Part shown: positions 39,900-48,426 of the stretch, piece by piece | Layout: the number at the start of each line of letters is the position of its first letter | Position numbering within the stretch: the stretch's first letter is position 1 | DNA from: an uncultured Clostridium sp. | GTDB lineage: Bacteria > Cyanobacteriota > Vampirovibrionia > Gastranaerophilales > Gastranaerophilaceae | Direction: 5' to 3' | Assembly (NCBI GenBank): GCA_958449715.1 | Contig: CAUDIU010000002.1 | Span: 1 to 50,359, forward strand | DNA length: 50,359 bases | Notes under the pieces: generated by a model | The model's input: the letters and a program-made list of their open reading frames with translations, nothing else | The model's database searches: none | What the model was told of the DNA's origin: nothing | Position numbers and translations under genes: made by a program

Positions 39900-41561
39900 A
39901 TGAATGAGCAGTTGAAACAAACTTTAAAACTTCTTCCATCACTCCCAGGTTGTTATATTTATTACAACAATCAAGGAGAAGTAATTTATGTTGGAAAAGC
40001 AAAAATCCTCAAACGTCGTGTAATGAGTTATTTCAACAGAAAACACGAGAGTGTAAAAGTTAACGTGCTCGTTTCACAAATTGAACGATTAGAATACATA
40101 ATCACAAATACAGAAGTTGAAGCTCTTATTCTTGAAAGTCATTTAATAAAAAAATACAAACCAAAATATAATATTTTACTCAAAGATGATAAAAAATATC
40201 CTTATTTTCTAATCACAGATGAAGATTTTCCAAGAATTACAATTGTTCGTAAAAAAAATATGAACCCTGAAAAAGGTAAATATTACGGACCATATACAGA
40301 CATTAGAGCAATGCATGCAACATTGGATTTCCTAAAAAAAATATTTCCACTGAAACAATGCAAAACTCCAAAATTTAAAGACAGACCTTGCCTATACTAC
40401 CACATTGGAAGATGTATGGCACCTTGTCAAAACAAAGTTACACCTGAAGAATACAAAGCAATAGTAAAACAGGCAGAATTGTTCTTATCAGGAAAACAGT
40501 CTGAATTAATGAAACAAATTAAAGAACAAATGCAAAAATATTCAGACTCATTACAATTTGAAAAAGCTGCAAAGCTACGCGACAGCTACAATGACCTTGC
40601 TAAAACCTTAGAAAAGCAAAAAGTTGTATATGAAAATACTAAATTAAATGAAGATGTAATATCTCTAATGGCTGATGATGGAATTTTTGCAATCGTTATA
40701 CTTATGATTAGAGAAGGACGTCTTATTGATAAAAAAGATTTTACATACGAAGTCGAAGAAGAAGACAGAACTGAATTTTTTGCAACATTTTTCAAAGAAT
40801 ATTATACAACTCTAAAACTTGAATACCCTGACAGAATTGTATCTAATGAATTAGAAGCAATAGGAGAAAAAGCATTATATGAAGAATGGCTTGAAATCTT
40901 AGCTCAGAAAAAAGTAAAAATAAGCTATGGTAAATCTGCTCAAGGAAAAGAATTACAAATGCTTGCCGATAAAAATGCAAAAGTTGTTCTTGACAACGCA
41001 AAAATTTCCAAAATGTCTAAAATCAGAGATGACTTTAACGAGATAGGTTCATACCTAGCTGAAAAATTACAACTAAAAAATTTCCCACATAGAATGGAAT
41101 GTTATGATATTTCACATATTCAAGGAACTAACACTGTTGCCTCTATGGTAACTTTCATTAACGGTTTACCTAAAAAATCAGAATATAGAAAATTTAAAGT
41201 TAAAATGACAGAAGGAAAACCTGACGATTTTCTATCAATGAAAGAAGTACTTACAAGAAGATTGTCACATCTTGGTGAAGAAAAATGGGCTAAACCTGAT
41301 TTAATGATAATCGATGGTGGTAAAGGTCAACTATCAAGTGTTATGGAAATTATAGAAGAATTAGGTATTTCAGGTATTGATGTCGTAAGCTTGGCAAAAA
41401 AACACGAAGAAGTATTTTTACCAAAACAGTCAGAACCGGTTATCTTACCAAGAAACTCAAGCGCTTTATTTTTATTCCAAAGAATACGTGATGAAGCCCA
41501 CAGATTTGCAATTACTTACCATAGAAAATTAAGATCAAAATCAATGATTGAAAAAAAATAA
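39900..41561 (+). CDS. uvrC: Excinuclease ABC subunit C lacking the C-terminal HhH domain
   Basis: This nucleotide-excision-repair nuclease makes both cuts around a lesion. From the ATG at 39900 it has 553 residues. The N-terminal GIY-YIG nuclease starts at LPGCYIYYNNQGEVIYVGKA. The CRPCLYYHIGRCMAPC-like Cys block (RPCLYYHIGRCMAPC) follows, then a UVR helix pair (FEKAAKLRDSYNDL). The RNase H-like second nuclease has ECYDISHIQGTNTVASM, IIDGGKGQLSS and IRDEAHRFAI. The chain stops right after RKLRSKSM, where UvrC proteins normally continue into a helix-hairpin-helix DNA-binding domain of 50-60 residues. No frame downstream restores it. Confidence 0.93.
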   Translation: MNEQLKQTLKLLPSLPGCYIYYNNQGEVIYVGKAKILKRRVMSYFNRKHESVKVNVLVSQIERLEYIITNTEVEALILESHLIKKYKPKYNILLKDDKKYPYFLITDEDFPRITIVRKKNMNPEKGKYYGPYTDIRAMHATLDFLKKIFPLKQCKTPKFKDRPCLYYHIGRCMAPCQNKVTPEEYKAIVKQAELFLSGKQSELMKQIKEQMQKYSDSLQFEKAAKLRDSYNDLAKTLEKQKVVYENTKLNEDVISLMADDGIFAIVILMIREGRLIDKKDFTYEVEEEDRTEFFATFFKEYYTTLKLEYPDRIVSNELEAIGEKALYEEWLEILAQKKVKISYGKSAQGKELQMLADKNAKVVLDNAKISKMSKIRDDFNEIGSYLAEKLQLKNFPHRMECYDISHIQGTNTVASMVTFINGLPKKSEYRKFKVKMTEGKPDDFLSMKEVLTRRLSHLGEEKWAKPDLMIIDGGKGQLSSVMEIIEELGISGIDVVSLAKKHEEVFLPKQSEPVILPRNSSALFLFQRIRDEAHRFAITYHRKLRSKSMIEKK

Positions 41562-41565
41562 TATT

Positions 41566-42057
41566 CTATATATTAATCTTACGGTTAATTCTTTTTTTCT
41601 TTAATCTAGCCTCAAAAGCTTTTAATCTATGTCTTACACCAGAACCTGTAACAGATTCCGCAGCATCTTTGATTTCAGCTTTTGATATTTCCATATTTTC
41701 TTCAGTTTTCTTTTCATTCTGTACTTGTTGATTCAAGATTTCATTAGACTTAGTAAGATATACCCAATGTTTTTTTAACTCACCATTAATATTAGGTCTT
41801 CCTGCCCACATAGTAACAAATCTTTCGTCAGACCCCATACTACCATCAATTTTTTCTATAGGATCTATCTGATAACAAACAGCAGAAATATTAACTGATA
41901 CCCAAAAATGAGGAATTGATGTTTTTTTAGGTTCCATATAAACTTTCAGGTTATTATATCTTTGTTCAATTTTTCCTCCTGTATTGTAGGAATCTGTTTG
42001 AACATTAATTAAATAATCTCTTAAACTGTTTTCAAAAACACGAATTGATTCAGCCAT
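41566..42057 (-). CDS. Unknown protein with a basic C-terminal tail
   Basis: Start at 42057 (MAESIRVFENSLRDYL) follows AAGGA at 6 bases; the frame could begin two codons earlier at a TTG. The 163-residue protein has a compact first part (1-105) with a beta-rich look (LKVYMEPKKTSIPHFWVSVNI and AVCYQIDPIEKI). A charged helical tail ends in KAFEARLKKKRINRKINI, strongly basic and suited to nucleic acid binding. No family recognised. It lies 37 bases after the PFL gene in the same direction and may be the last member of that operon. Confidence 0.65.
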   Translation of the reverse strand: MAESIRVFENSLRDYLINVQTDSYNTGGKIEQRYNNLKVYMEPKKTSIPHFWVSVNISAVCYQIDPIEKIDGSMGSDERFVTMWAGRPNINGELKKHWVYLTKSNEILNQQVQNEKKTEENMEISKAEIKDAAESVTGSGVRHRLKAFEARLKKKRINRKINI

Positions 42058-42094
42058 CAGCAATCCTTAATATGAACTTTCATCTTTCAAAATT

Positions 42095-43456
42095 TTAGTT
42101 ATTTAAACTATGAATTGGAGCAGGAATTCTACCACCTCTGCGGACAAATCCCGATGATGATAGAGAATTTACAGACATTATAGGAGCTTTCCCTAACAAT
42201 CCTCCATATATAACTTCGTCTCCTATATTCTTTCCCACAACAGGAATAATTCTAACAGCAGTTGTCTTTTTGTTAATCATTCCAATTGCCATTTCATCCG
42301 CAATAATACCTGCAATTGTATCTACAGGAGTATCTCCAGGGATTGCAATCATATCAAGACCGACAGAACAAACAGATGTCATAGCTTCTAATTTATCAAA
42401 TGTTAAATATCCTTTAGATGTCGCATCAATCATACCGGCATCTTCTGATACAGGAATAAAAGCTCCAGATAACCCCCCAACATGAGAACTAGCCATTATT
42501 CCGCCCTTTTTCACTGCATCATTCAACATTGCAAGAGCAGCAGTCGTACCATGAGCTCCAGCATGTTCTAGCCCCATTGCCTGAAAAATTCCTGCAACAC
42601 TATCACCTATAGCAGGGGTAGGAGCTAAAGATAAATCAATTACCCCAAATGGAATATTTAATTTTGCAGCTAACTTTCTACCAACAAGTTCGCCTGTTGT
42701 TGTAATTTTATATGCAATTTGTTTAATTTTATTTGCTAAAGTGCTTAAATCGTCTTTTTCATCAAGAGATTCAACTGCAGCTCTCACAACACCAGGGCCA
42801 GAAACTCCGACATTCAATGCACATTCAGGTTCTCCAATCCCGCAAAAAGCACCAGCCATAAAAGGATTATCTCCAGGTGTATTACAAAATACAACCAATT
42901 TAGCTGCGCCAATACCATCTTTATCTTTTGTAAGCTCAGCTGATTTTTTAATAATTTCAGCCATTTTTAAAACAGCATCCATATTAATCCCTGCTTTTGA
43001 AGAAGCAACATTGATTGATGAACATAAATAATCTGTTTGAGCTAAAGCCTCTGGTATACTTTCAATTAAAAGTTTATCCCCTTTTGTCATTCCTTTTTCT
43101 ACAAGTGCAGAAAAACCTCCGACAAAATTAACACCAACATCTTTAGCAGCTCTATCAAGAGTTTTTGCAATTTTTACATAATCAGGATTTTTACAAGCCT
43201 CTCCAACTATTGATATAGGTGTTACAGAAATTCTCTTATTCACAATAGGTATAGAATATTCATTTTCAAATTCATTTGCATACTCTACAAGATTTTTTGC
43301 ATAATGAGTAATTTTTTTATAAATATTGTCACAGACAACATCTACATCACTATCCATACAATCTCGCAAACTTATCGCCATTGTAACCGTTCTTATATCA
43401 AGGTTATACAGCTTTATCATATTTATAGTTTCTAATATCAAATCTTTATTTATCAT
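42095..43456 (-). CDS. PFL/UPF0210 (DUF711) family protein
   Basis: The 453-residue protein matches the UPF0210 family over its length. It has the N-terminal LDIRTVTMAISLRDC and central FVGGFSALVEKGMTKGD. GAFCGIGEPECALNVGVSGPGVV follows, and the C-terminal LAPTPAIGDSVAGI and AHGTTAALAMLNDAVKKGG. The function of the family is unproven; it adopts a large alpha/beta fold once compared with formate-lyase-like proteins and often follows a small ACT-domain regulator. Here its ATG overlaps the stop of the MotB-like gene by 4 bases (ATGA), so it is translationally coupled to that gene. The ACT partner is not adjacent. Confidence 0.92.
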   Translation of the reverse strand: MINKDLILETINMIKLYNLDIRTVTMAISLRDCMDSDVDVVCDNIYKKITHYAKNLVEYANEFENEYSIPIVNKRISVTPISIVGEACKNPDYVKIAKTLDRAAKDVGVNFVGGFSALVEKGMTKGDKLLIESIPEALAQTDYLCSSINVASSKAGINMDAVLKMAEIIKKSAELTKDKDGIGAAKLVVFCNTPGDNPFMAGAFCGIGEPECALNVGVSGPGVVRAAVESLDEKDDLSTLANKIKQIAYKITTTGELVGRKLAAKLNIPFGVIDLSLAPTPAIGDSVAGIFQAMGLEHAGAHGTTAALAMLNDAVKKGGIMASSHVGGLSGAFIPVSEDAGMIDATSKGYLTFDKLEAMTSVCSVGLDMIAIPGDTPVDTIAGIIADEMAIGMINKKTTAVRIIPVVGKNIGDEVIYGGLLGKAPIMSVNSLSSSGFVRRGGRIPAPIHSLNN

Positions 43457-44154
43457 TGTAAGTATTGAACTCCATGGAATAAAACTTCTGTAATATCTAA
43501 TTTTTTAACCTTCAAACGCATTTCTACACGTCTACTTTTTGCATAATCCTCTTTACCGTTTACAAGTATTGGTTCTGAATAACTTTTACCTTCCACAACC
43601 AACATTTTTTTCAACTTATCATTATATTTTTTATCAAAATTAGTCTTAAACATATAATCTGCGACAGAATTAGCACGCTGTAAACTTAAAGACATATTTT
43701 TCATATACTGCTCATCAGGATTTTTTATCCCTGCGTATGATTGACTATCAGTGTGCCCCTGAATAATTATATTTTCAATTTCATCAACTAATTCTTTCTT
43801 AGAAAATATTGTATTAATATATATAGGTATCAGTTTATTAAGATAAGCTTTACCTTTAGGTGAAAGGTTATAACTGCTTAATTCAAAAAGCTCCAAATCT
43901 GAGATTTTTATATCACCTGTCATTGGATCAACTTGTGCTTCAATATTTGCTTTTTTCAAATTTTCAATTAATTCTTTATTAACTTCAATTTGTTGTTTTT
44001 TTTGTTCCAAACTTTGTTGAGTAAATCCTGTCATTGCAAGAACGAATAATGTCATGAAAATAATTGCCAAACCTAATAAAAGGTCAGCCATTGTAGTCCA
44101 GAAGATATTGTTATCTCCTTCTACATTATTTGATTTTCTCATCATTATTGCCAT
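43453..44154 (-). CDS. MotB/ZorB-like proton-channel subunit with OmpA-type peptidoglycan-binding domain
   Basis: The 233-residue protein has a short cytoplasmic start and one membrane helix. That helix, at about 18-42, reads WTTMADLLLGLAIIFMTLF, with an Asp at the position used for proton passage in MotB/ExbD/ZorB. A linker helix (QQSLEQKKQQIEV) follows. Its OmpA/MotB C-terminal domain has IIIQGHTDSQ, LSLQRANSVADYM and KSRRVEMRL, which bind peptidoglycan. It pairs with the TolQ/ZorA-like gene 21 bases upstream. AAGGAGA precedes the ATG. No flagellar genes are nearby, so it is unlikely to be the flagellar stator. It may be a Zorya-like anti-phage motor or another ion-driven envelope machine. 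Confidence 0.85.
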   Translation of the reverse strand: MAIMMRKSNNVEGDNNIFWTTMADLLLGLAIIFMTLFVLAMTGFTQQSLEQKKQQIEVNKELIENLKKANIEAQVDPMTGDIKISDLELFELSSYNLSPKGKAYLNKLIPIYINTIFSKKELVDEIENIIIQGHTDSQSYAGIKNPDEQYMKNMSLSLQRANSVADYMFKTNFDKKYNDKLKKMLVVEGKSYSEPILVNGKEDYAKSRRVEMRLKVKKLDITEVLFHGVQYLQ

Positions 44155-44175
44155 ATGTATTCTCCTTGAAATTGA

Positions 44176-45084
44176 CTAAAATAAATCGTCAACATCATCA
44201 GATTTCCCACCGTTTTTCGCAAACTCTTTTATATTTTTGTTCATTTGATTTACGCCAAAAATAAGGTTTTCAAGATATGGGACAAGATTACTTGCAATAC
44301 CTGAATTTAATGCTACTTTAAAATGTTGAGGCATTGCAGTAATTAAGTTTGATATTGAATTATTTTGAATTTTTGTCTCTTTCAAAAGCTCTAATAAGAA
44401 TTTTTCAGAAGAAATATTATCAAACAATTTTCCCATAAAGTCTTCACACATAGAAAGAGGTCTCTTACATAACAATTGGAAAGAAATTCTTTCAAACATC
44501 AAAAATAACAAAGATGATCCAACAGCAATAACTGATACAAGAGCTGCAGTCTGCATACTAGACATCAAACCTGCAACTGATGCAATTGTTTTTTCTTGTG
44601 AAGAAAAATCAATTTTACCAAAAGCAATTGCAATATTTAAAAAGGTAAACAACGGACCAAAACCTGTTAAAACAGTAGGTACAGTCTGTAAAAACTTATT
44701 ATTAAATTTTGATGTAATTAAAGTTTCTTCATTAAAGAAATACAAAGGATCAACTGTTGTTTGAATATTTTGAACAGTTGAAGAAACTTCTTTATATGTC
44801 AAATCATTATTTTTACCTTTTAAAGCTATAGATTCTGAAAAAACAAGTGTATTTTTAAATTCTAACCAAAGACTTGACACATAAGGATTTAAAGACATCC
44901 ACTCATCAATTTCTTTAAATCTAAAATTTAAATCAGTTTTTTTAAAATTAGAAATAAATGCTAAAAATATATTTAAATTTTTGTTTACATATACATAATT
45001 TTTTAAACAATAAATTATTGAAAATAAAAAAGTAAACAATACAATAAGGATAGGAATATCCGTAAATATATGCATTAAATTCAT
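44176..45084 (-). CDS. MotA/TolQ/ZorA-like proton-channel protein
   Basis: The 302-residue protein has three membrane helices in TolQ/ExbB/ZorA topology: about 8-28, then a cytoplasmic loop of about 110 residues, then 136-158 and 170-200. The core motif is TVPTVLTGFGPLFTFLNIAIAFGKID, followed by ASVAGLMSSMQTAALVSV. The spacing and the LTGxGPLFTF pattern recall ZorA of the Zorya defence systems more than flagellar MotA. The long cytoplasmic helical tail of true ZorA is short here (about 100 residues). GGAG precedes the ATG. The gene starts a unit: this gene, the MotB-like gene, PFL and the unknown gene. Confidence 0.78.
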   Translation of the reverse strand: MNLMHIFTDIPILIVLFTFLFSIIYCLKNYVYVNKNLNIFLAFISNFKKTDLNFRFKEIDEWMSLNPYVSSLWLEFKNTLVFSESIALKGKNNDLTYKEVSSTVQNIQTTVDPLYFFNEETLITSKFNNKFLQTVPTVLTGFGPLFTFLNIAIAFGKIDFSSQEKTIASVAGLMSSMQTAALVSVIAVGSSLLFLMFERISFQLLCKRPLSMCEDFMGKLFDNISSEKFLLELLKETKIQNNSISNLITAMPQHFKVALNSGIASNLVPYLENLIFGVNQMNKNIKEFAKNGGKSDDVDDLF

Positions 45085-45152
45085 AAAATCTCCGTTTCTA
45101 TAACAGGATTATAGCATAACTTGCCTAATCAGGCAATACAACAAACGTTTTA

Positions 45153-45788
45153 CTAGACTTCATTATAGGTTTTAAAATGAGCTTTGCAAACTTCTTTTAA
45201 GCGTTCTTTTCCATATTTGTCTATAAAATCAGAAGCAACAGCCTTTACCAATCCAGAACAACCTTTTTGGAATTTAAGTCCATAAGTATTTTCCATTTCT
45301 TGCATTTTTTGCACAAATGTTGCACGTGCAAGTACAGATGCTGCAGCAACTGCAATATCACTTTCAGCTTTACACATCTGCTCTAATCTGATACTTCTAC
45401 CATTTTTCATCAATGCTGATTTTATTAAACTTTCGTCTCCAAATTTATCAGAAAGTGCATATTCACAATGATTTGTATTCAAAATATTTTCTATAGCCCT
45501 TGCATGTCCCCAAGCCAATAATTTATTTAAATTTTTAATGTTTGCATACAATTCATTATATTTAGAATTTGAAATAGCAATTATAGAATGAGGAGCCGCT
45601 TTCTTAATTTCTACAGCTAAAGAAAGCATTTTTTTATCAGAAAGTTTTTTACTATCTTTTATTCCTAAATCCAGAAATTTTTTTGCATTAGTTTCATCAA
45701 CCAAAACACCTGCAATTACAAGCGGTCCAAAAAAATCTCCTTTACCTGATTCATCAGTTCCAATATGAGAAATATATGTTTCTGCCAT
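45153..45788 (-). CDS. rnhC: Ribonuclease HIII without the N-terminal TBP-like domain
   Basis: It cuts the RNA strand of RNA-DNA hybrids. From the ATG at 45788 (AAGGAAA upstream) the protein has 211 residues. The HIII active-site start is HIGTDESGKGDFFGPLV with Asp-Glu. Further family motifs are KDSKKLSDKK, NLNKLLAWGHARAIE, LSDKFGDES and ESDIAVAAASVLARATF. Classical RNase HIII is about 300 residues with an extra N-terminal substrate-binding domain, which is missing here. The sequence is clearly HIII, not HII, by the GKGDFFGPL motif. It starts 10 bases after the pbp1A stop, with its ribosome binding site in that gap. Confidence 0.9.
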   Translation of the reverse strand: MAETYISHIGTDESGKGDFFGPLVIAGVLVDETNAKKFLDLGIKDSKKLSDKKMLSLAVEIKKAAPHSIIAISNSKYNELYANIKNLNKLLAWGHARAIENILNTNHCEYALSDKFGDESLIKSALMKNGRSIRLEQMCKAESDIAVAAASVLARATFVQKMQEMENTYGLKFQKGCSGLVKAVASDFIDKYGKERLKEVCKAHFKTYNEV

Positions 45789-45798
45789 AATCTTTTCC

Positions 45799-47955
45799 TT
45801 AATGAACACTTTCTGGAACAGCCATAGGTATTGGAACAGGTGCAGCTGTATCTCTTATTGGAGTAGGCTTAGCAACTGGTTTTGGCGCTTGTGGCTGAGG
45901 AACCGGTGTTTTTGCTTGTTCTATTTTCTTTACTGATTCAGGTAATTTTGGTTCTAGATTATCTACTTCTACCGGAGTTTGTTCTTCAACCTTATTTTCC
46001 TGTTTAGCTTTGCCCTGTTCTCCTATAATTTTTACATTACTACCTGCTGCAAAAGGCATTAATTCAATTTCTGGGTAATTAAATTCTGCTTTACCATAAG
46101 GTTCTGTTGCTACTTTCATAACATCTTTCCAAATCAAAGCAGGAACTGTACCACCTTGAATTGATCTATTCATAACCGTATTATCATCATTACCTACCCA
46201 AACACCTGCAACAACATTTGGAGTATATCCCATAAAATATGCATCTTTGTTATCATCAGTAGTACCGGTCTTACCTGCTGCAGGTTTTCCAATATTTGCA
46301 GCACGTCCTGTACCATTAGTAATAACTGTTTTCATCATAGCAGTCATTTCTGCTGCCGTATTCATACTTAATTGATGAGTAATTTTTGTTTTTGTTGCCT
46401 GATAAACAACCTTACCTCGAGAAGTTTCTACTCTTTCAATTGCATAAGGTTGTACTACAAAACCTCCATTTGCAAAAGCTCCATACGCTCTTGTAAATTC
46501 AAATAATTTGACACCATTTGAACCTAAAGCAATTGTATAGTCATACTCAAGAGGAGTTTCAATACCCAAAACTCTCGCAATTTGAATAACAGATCTTACA
46601 CCAACTTCTTTAATTAATCTGGCAGCACAAACATTTGAGGATACCATCAATGCAGTATATACAGGTATTTTCCCTCTGTATTTGTTGCCATAATTATGAG
46701 GTGACCACTGACCTATAGTAATAGGTCGATCTTCAATCATATCATTTGGACTAATACCTTTTTCCATAGCTGCAGCATAAACTATAGGTTTAAATGAAGA
46801 TCCAGGAGGTCTTACAGCTTGAGTAACCCTATCATATTGGCTTTTTGTATAATCTTTACCTCCAGAATATACAAGAATTTTACCATCTATTGGACTGTAT
46901 GCAAAAACTGCTGCTTGGTTTTTATCGCTTGTTAATCCCCAATTTTTAAGATTTTTCAAAATTGCTTCATTTGCAGCCTTTTGAGCTTTATAATCTAGAG
47001 TTGTAACAACCTTATAACCACCTTGAGAAATTTCGGTCTCATCAAAACCTAACTTTTCTAATTCTTTCATTACGTAATCACAAAAATATGGAGCTTTATT
47101 TGTTGTATAAAACTGAGGAACTTTAGCTAAATGAACTTTTTCTTCTTTAGCTTTTTCATATTCTTCTTTTGTAATGTATCTCATTTTATACATTCTTGTA
47201 AGAACTTGATTTCGTCTTTGAACAGCTAAATCCATATTATTAAAAGGATTATATACAGATGGAGCTTGAGGAAGTCCAGCTATTAGAGCAAGCTCTGCTA
47301 AATCACAATTTTTCAAATGTTTATCAAAATATATCTGAGCAGCACCTTCTACACCATAAGCTCCTGCTCCTAAATATACATTATTCATATACATTTCTAA
47401 GATTTGATCTTTAGAAATAGTTTTTTCAATTCTTGCTGCGATGAATAACTCTTTTAATTTTCTATCAAATGTACGTTCATTATTCAAAAATAAAACTCTT
47501 GCAAGTTGTTGAGTAATTGTACTTGCACCTTGAACAACATGACCTGCTAATACGTTTTGAATTGTAGATCTTGCAAGACCTGCAATATCATAACCATGAT
47601 GACGATAAAAATTTTTATCTTCTGTAGCAATTAATGCTTTTTTTAAGTTATCGGGAATATCTTTTAATTCAATTTTTTCATAAGTATAAGCTGTAAAAGT
47701 TTTTATAATTTCACCATCAGCTGAATAAATTTTTGTTACAATATTAGGCTTAAATTGTTCCAAATTATTAATTGGAGGAAGAGATGAAAGATATAACTCC
47801 AAAGATGCAACCCCTGCTAGTACACAAGCACAACCTAATATAAAAATAAATTTTAAAGTAGAAAAAAATCCTCCACCTTTTTTTGATTTTTTAGATATAT
47901 TAGCTCTAGCCATCTCTTTGGCTGTATAATTTCTATTTACATAATATTTTGACAT
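45799..47955 (-). CDS. Class A penicillin-binding protein (bifunctional peptidoglycan synthase)
   Basis: Start at 47955 (MSKYYVNRNYTAKEM) follows GAGGGAG; the open frame to 48009 is upstream leader. The 718-residue protein has a short basic cytoplasmic part and one membrane helix at about 35-57. A GT51 glycosyltransferase domain has ATEDKNFYRHHG and GASTITQQLARVLFL with catalytic Glu. The transpeptidase domain has SxxK in PPGSSFKPI, SSN, and KTGTTDDNKDAYFMG. A Pro/Lys/Ala-rich tail of about 75 residues faces the periplasm. It polymerises and crosslinks cell-wall glycan. It is upstream of rnhC in one transcript. Confidence 0.94.
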   Translation of the reverse strand: MSKYYVNRNYTAKEMARANISKKSKKGGGFFSTLKFIFILGCACVLAGVASLELYLSSLPPINNLEQFKPNIVTKIYSADGEIIKTFTAYTYEKIELKDIPDNLKKALIATEDKNFYRHHGYDIAGLARSTIQNVLAGHVVQGASTITQQLARVLFLNNERTFDRKLKELFIAARIEKTISKDQILEMYMNNVYLGAGAYGVEGAAQIYFDKHLKNCDLAELALIAGLPQAPSVYNPFNNMDLAVQRRNQVLTRMYKMRYITKEEYEKAKEEKVHLAKVPQFYTTNKAPYFCDYVMKELEKLGFDETEISQGGYKVVTTLDYKAQKAANEAILKNLKNWGLTSDKNQAAVFAYSPIDGKILVYSGGKDYTKSQYDRVTQAVRPPGSSFKPIVYAAAMEKGISPNDMIEDRPITIGQWSPHNYGNKYRGKIPVYTALMVSSNVCAARLIKEVGVRSVIQIARVLGIETPLEYDYTIALGSNGVKLFEFTRAYGAFANGGFVVQPYAIERVETSRGKVVYQATKTKITHQLSMNTAAEMTAMMKTVITNGTGRAANIGKPAAGKTGTTDDNKDAYFMGYTPNVVAGVWVGNDDNTVMNRSIQGGTVPALIWKDVMKVATEPYGKAEFNYPEIELMPFAAGSNVKIIGEQGKAKQENKVEEQTPVEVDNLEPKLPESVKKIEQAKTPVPQPQAPKPVAKPTPIRDTAAPVPIPMAVPESVH

Positions 47956-48012
47956 GAATACTCCCTCATCAACTTCCATAATATTAATATAAAATAATTT
48001 TCTTGGCAAATA

Positions 48013-48027
48013 TGGTATACTATTTTT
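48013..48027 (+). promoter_or_regulatory. Extended -10 promoter giving a leaderless GTG start
   Basis: TG-G-TATACT (TATACT at 48016-48021), six bases, GTG at 48028. No ribosome binding site. The same spacing as at ATG genes supports the GTG start. Confidence 0.6.
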
Positions 48028-48426
48028 GTGAATATACCTGATTTTATATTTGTAATAATAAATGAAATTCGCTCATACTTTGTTCCTGAAAAAGTAACAT
48101 ATGAAATAACAGGAGAATGCAAAAAGTGCGGGAAGTGCTGTAATTATATGTACAGCTACGATACTTATACTGAAAAAGAATTTAAAATAATGCAATTTCT
48201 ATTCCCAGCATATAAACGATTTTATATAAAAGGAAAAGATGAGAAAGGGAATTTAATTTTTGCATGCAAACTCGTCACAAAAGAAGGTCTATGTTCTGAT
48301 TATGAACACAGATTAAGAATGTGCAAAAATTATCCGGCTAAAAAAATCTTTTACCCAGCAAAACTTCATGAAGGCTGTGGATATAAAGTTAATATAAAAA
48401 CATTTGAAGATTACCTTAAAAATTAA
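48028..48426 (+). CDS. YkgJ-type cysteine-cluster protein
   Basis: The 132-residue protein begins at GTG. After a hydrophobic or amphipathic start it carries GECKKCGKCCNYM (C-x2-C-x2-CC), then FACKLVTKEGLCSDYEHR, MCKNYP and EGCGYK. This is the UPF0153/YkgJ arrangement of eight Cys thought to bind a zinc or iron-sulfur cluster. Function is unproven; some relatives act near flagellar or RNA-modifying proteins. It is divergent from pbp1A (72 bases) and convergent with dnaB, overlapping its stop by 4 bases. Confidence 0.85.
   Translation: MNIPDFIFVIINEIRSYFVPEKVTYEITGECKKCGKCCNYMYSYDTYTEKEFKIMQFLFPAYKRFYIKGKDEKGNLIFACKLVTKEGLCSDYEHRLRMCKNYPAKKIFYPAKLHEGCGYKVNIKTFEDYLKN

Noticed and set aside
43453..45084. 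Calling the MotA/MotB-like pair a flagellar stator or a complete Zorya system
   Set aside because: No flagellar genes and no ZorC, ZorD or ZorE are visible; three-helix topology does not fit flagellar MotA (four helices).
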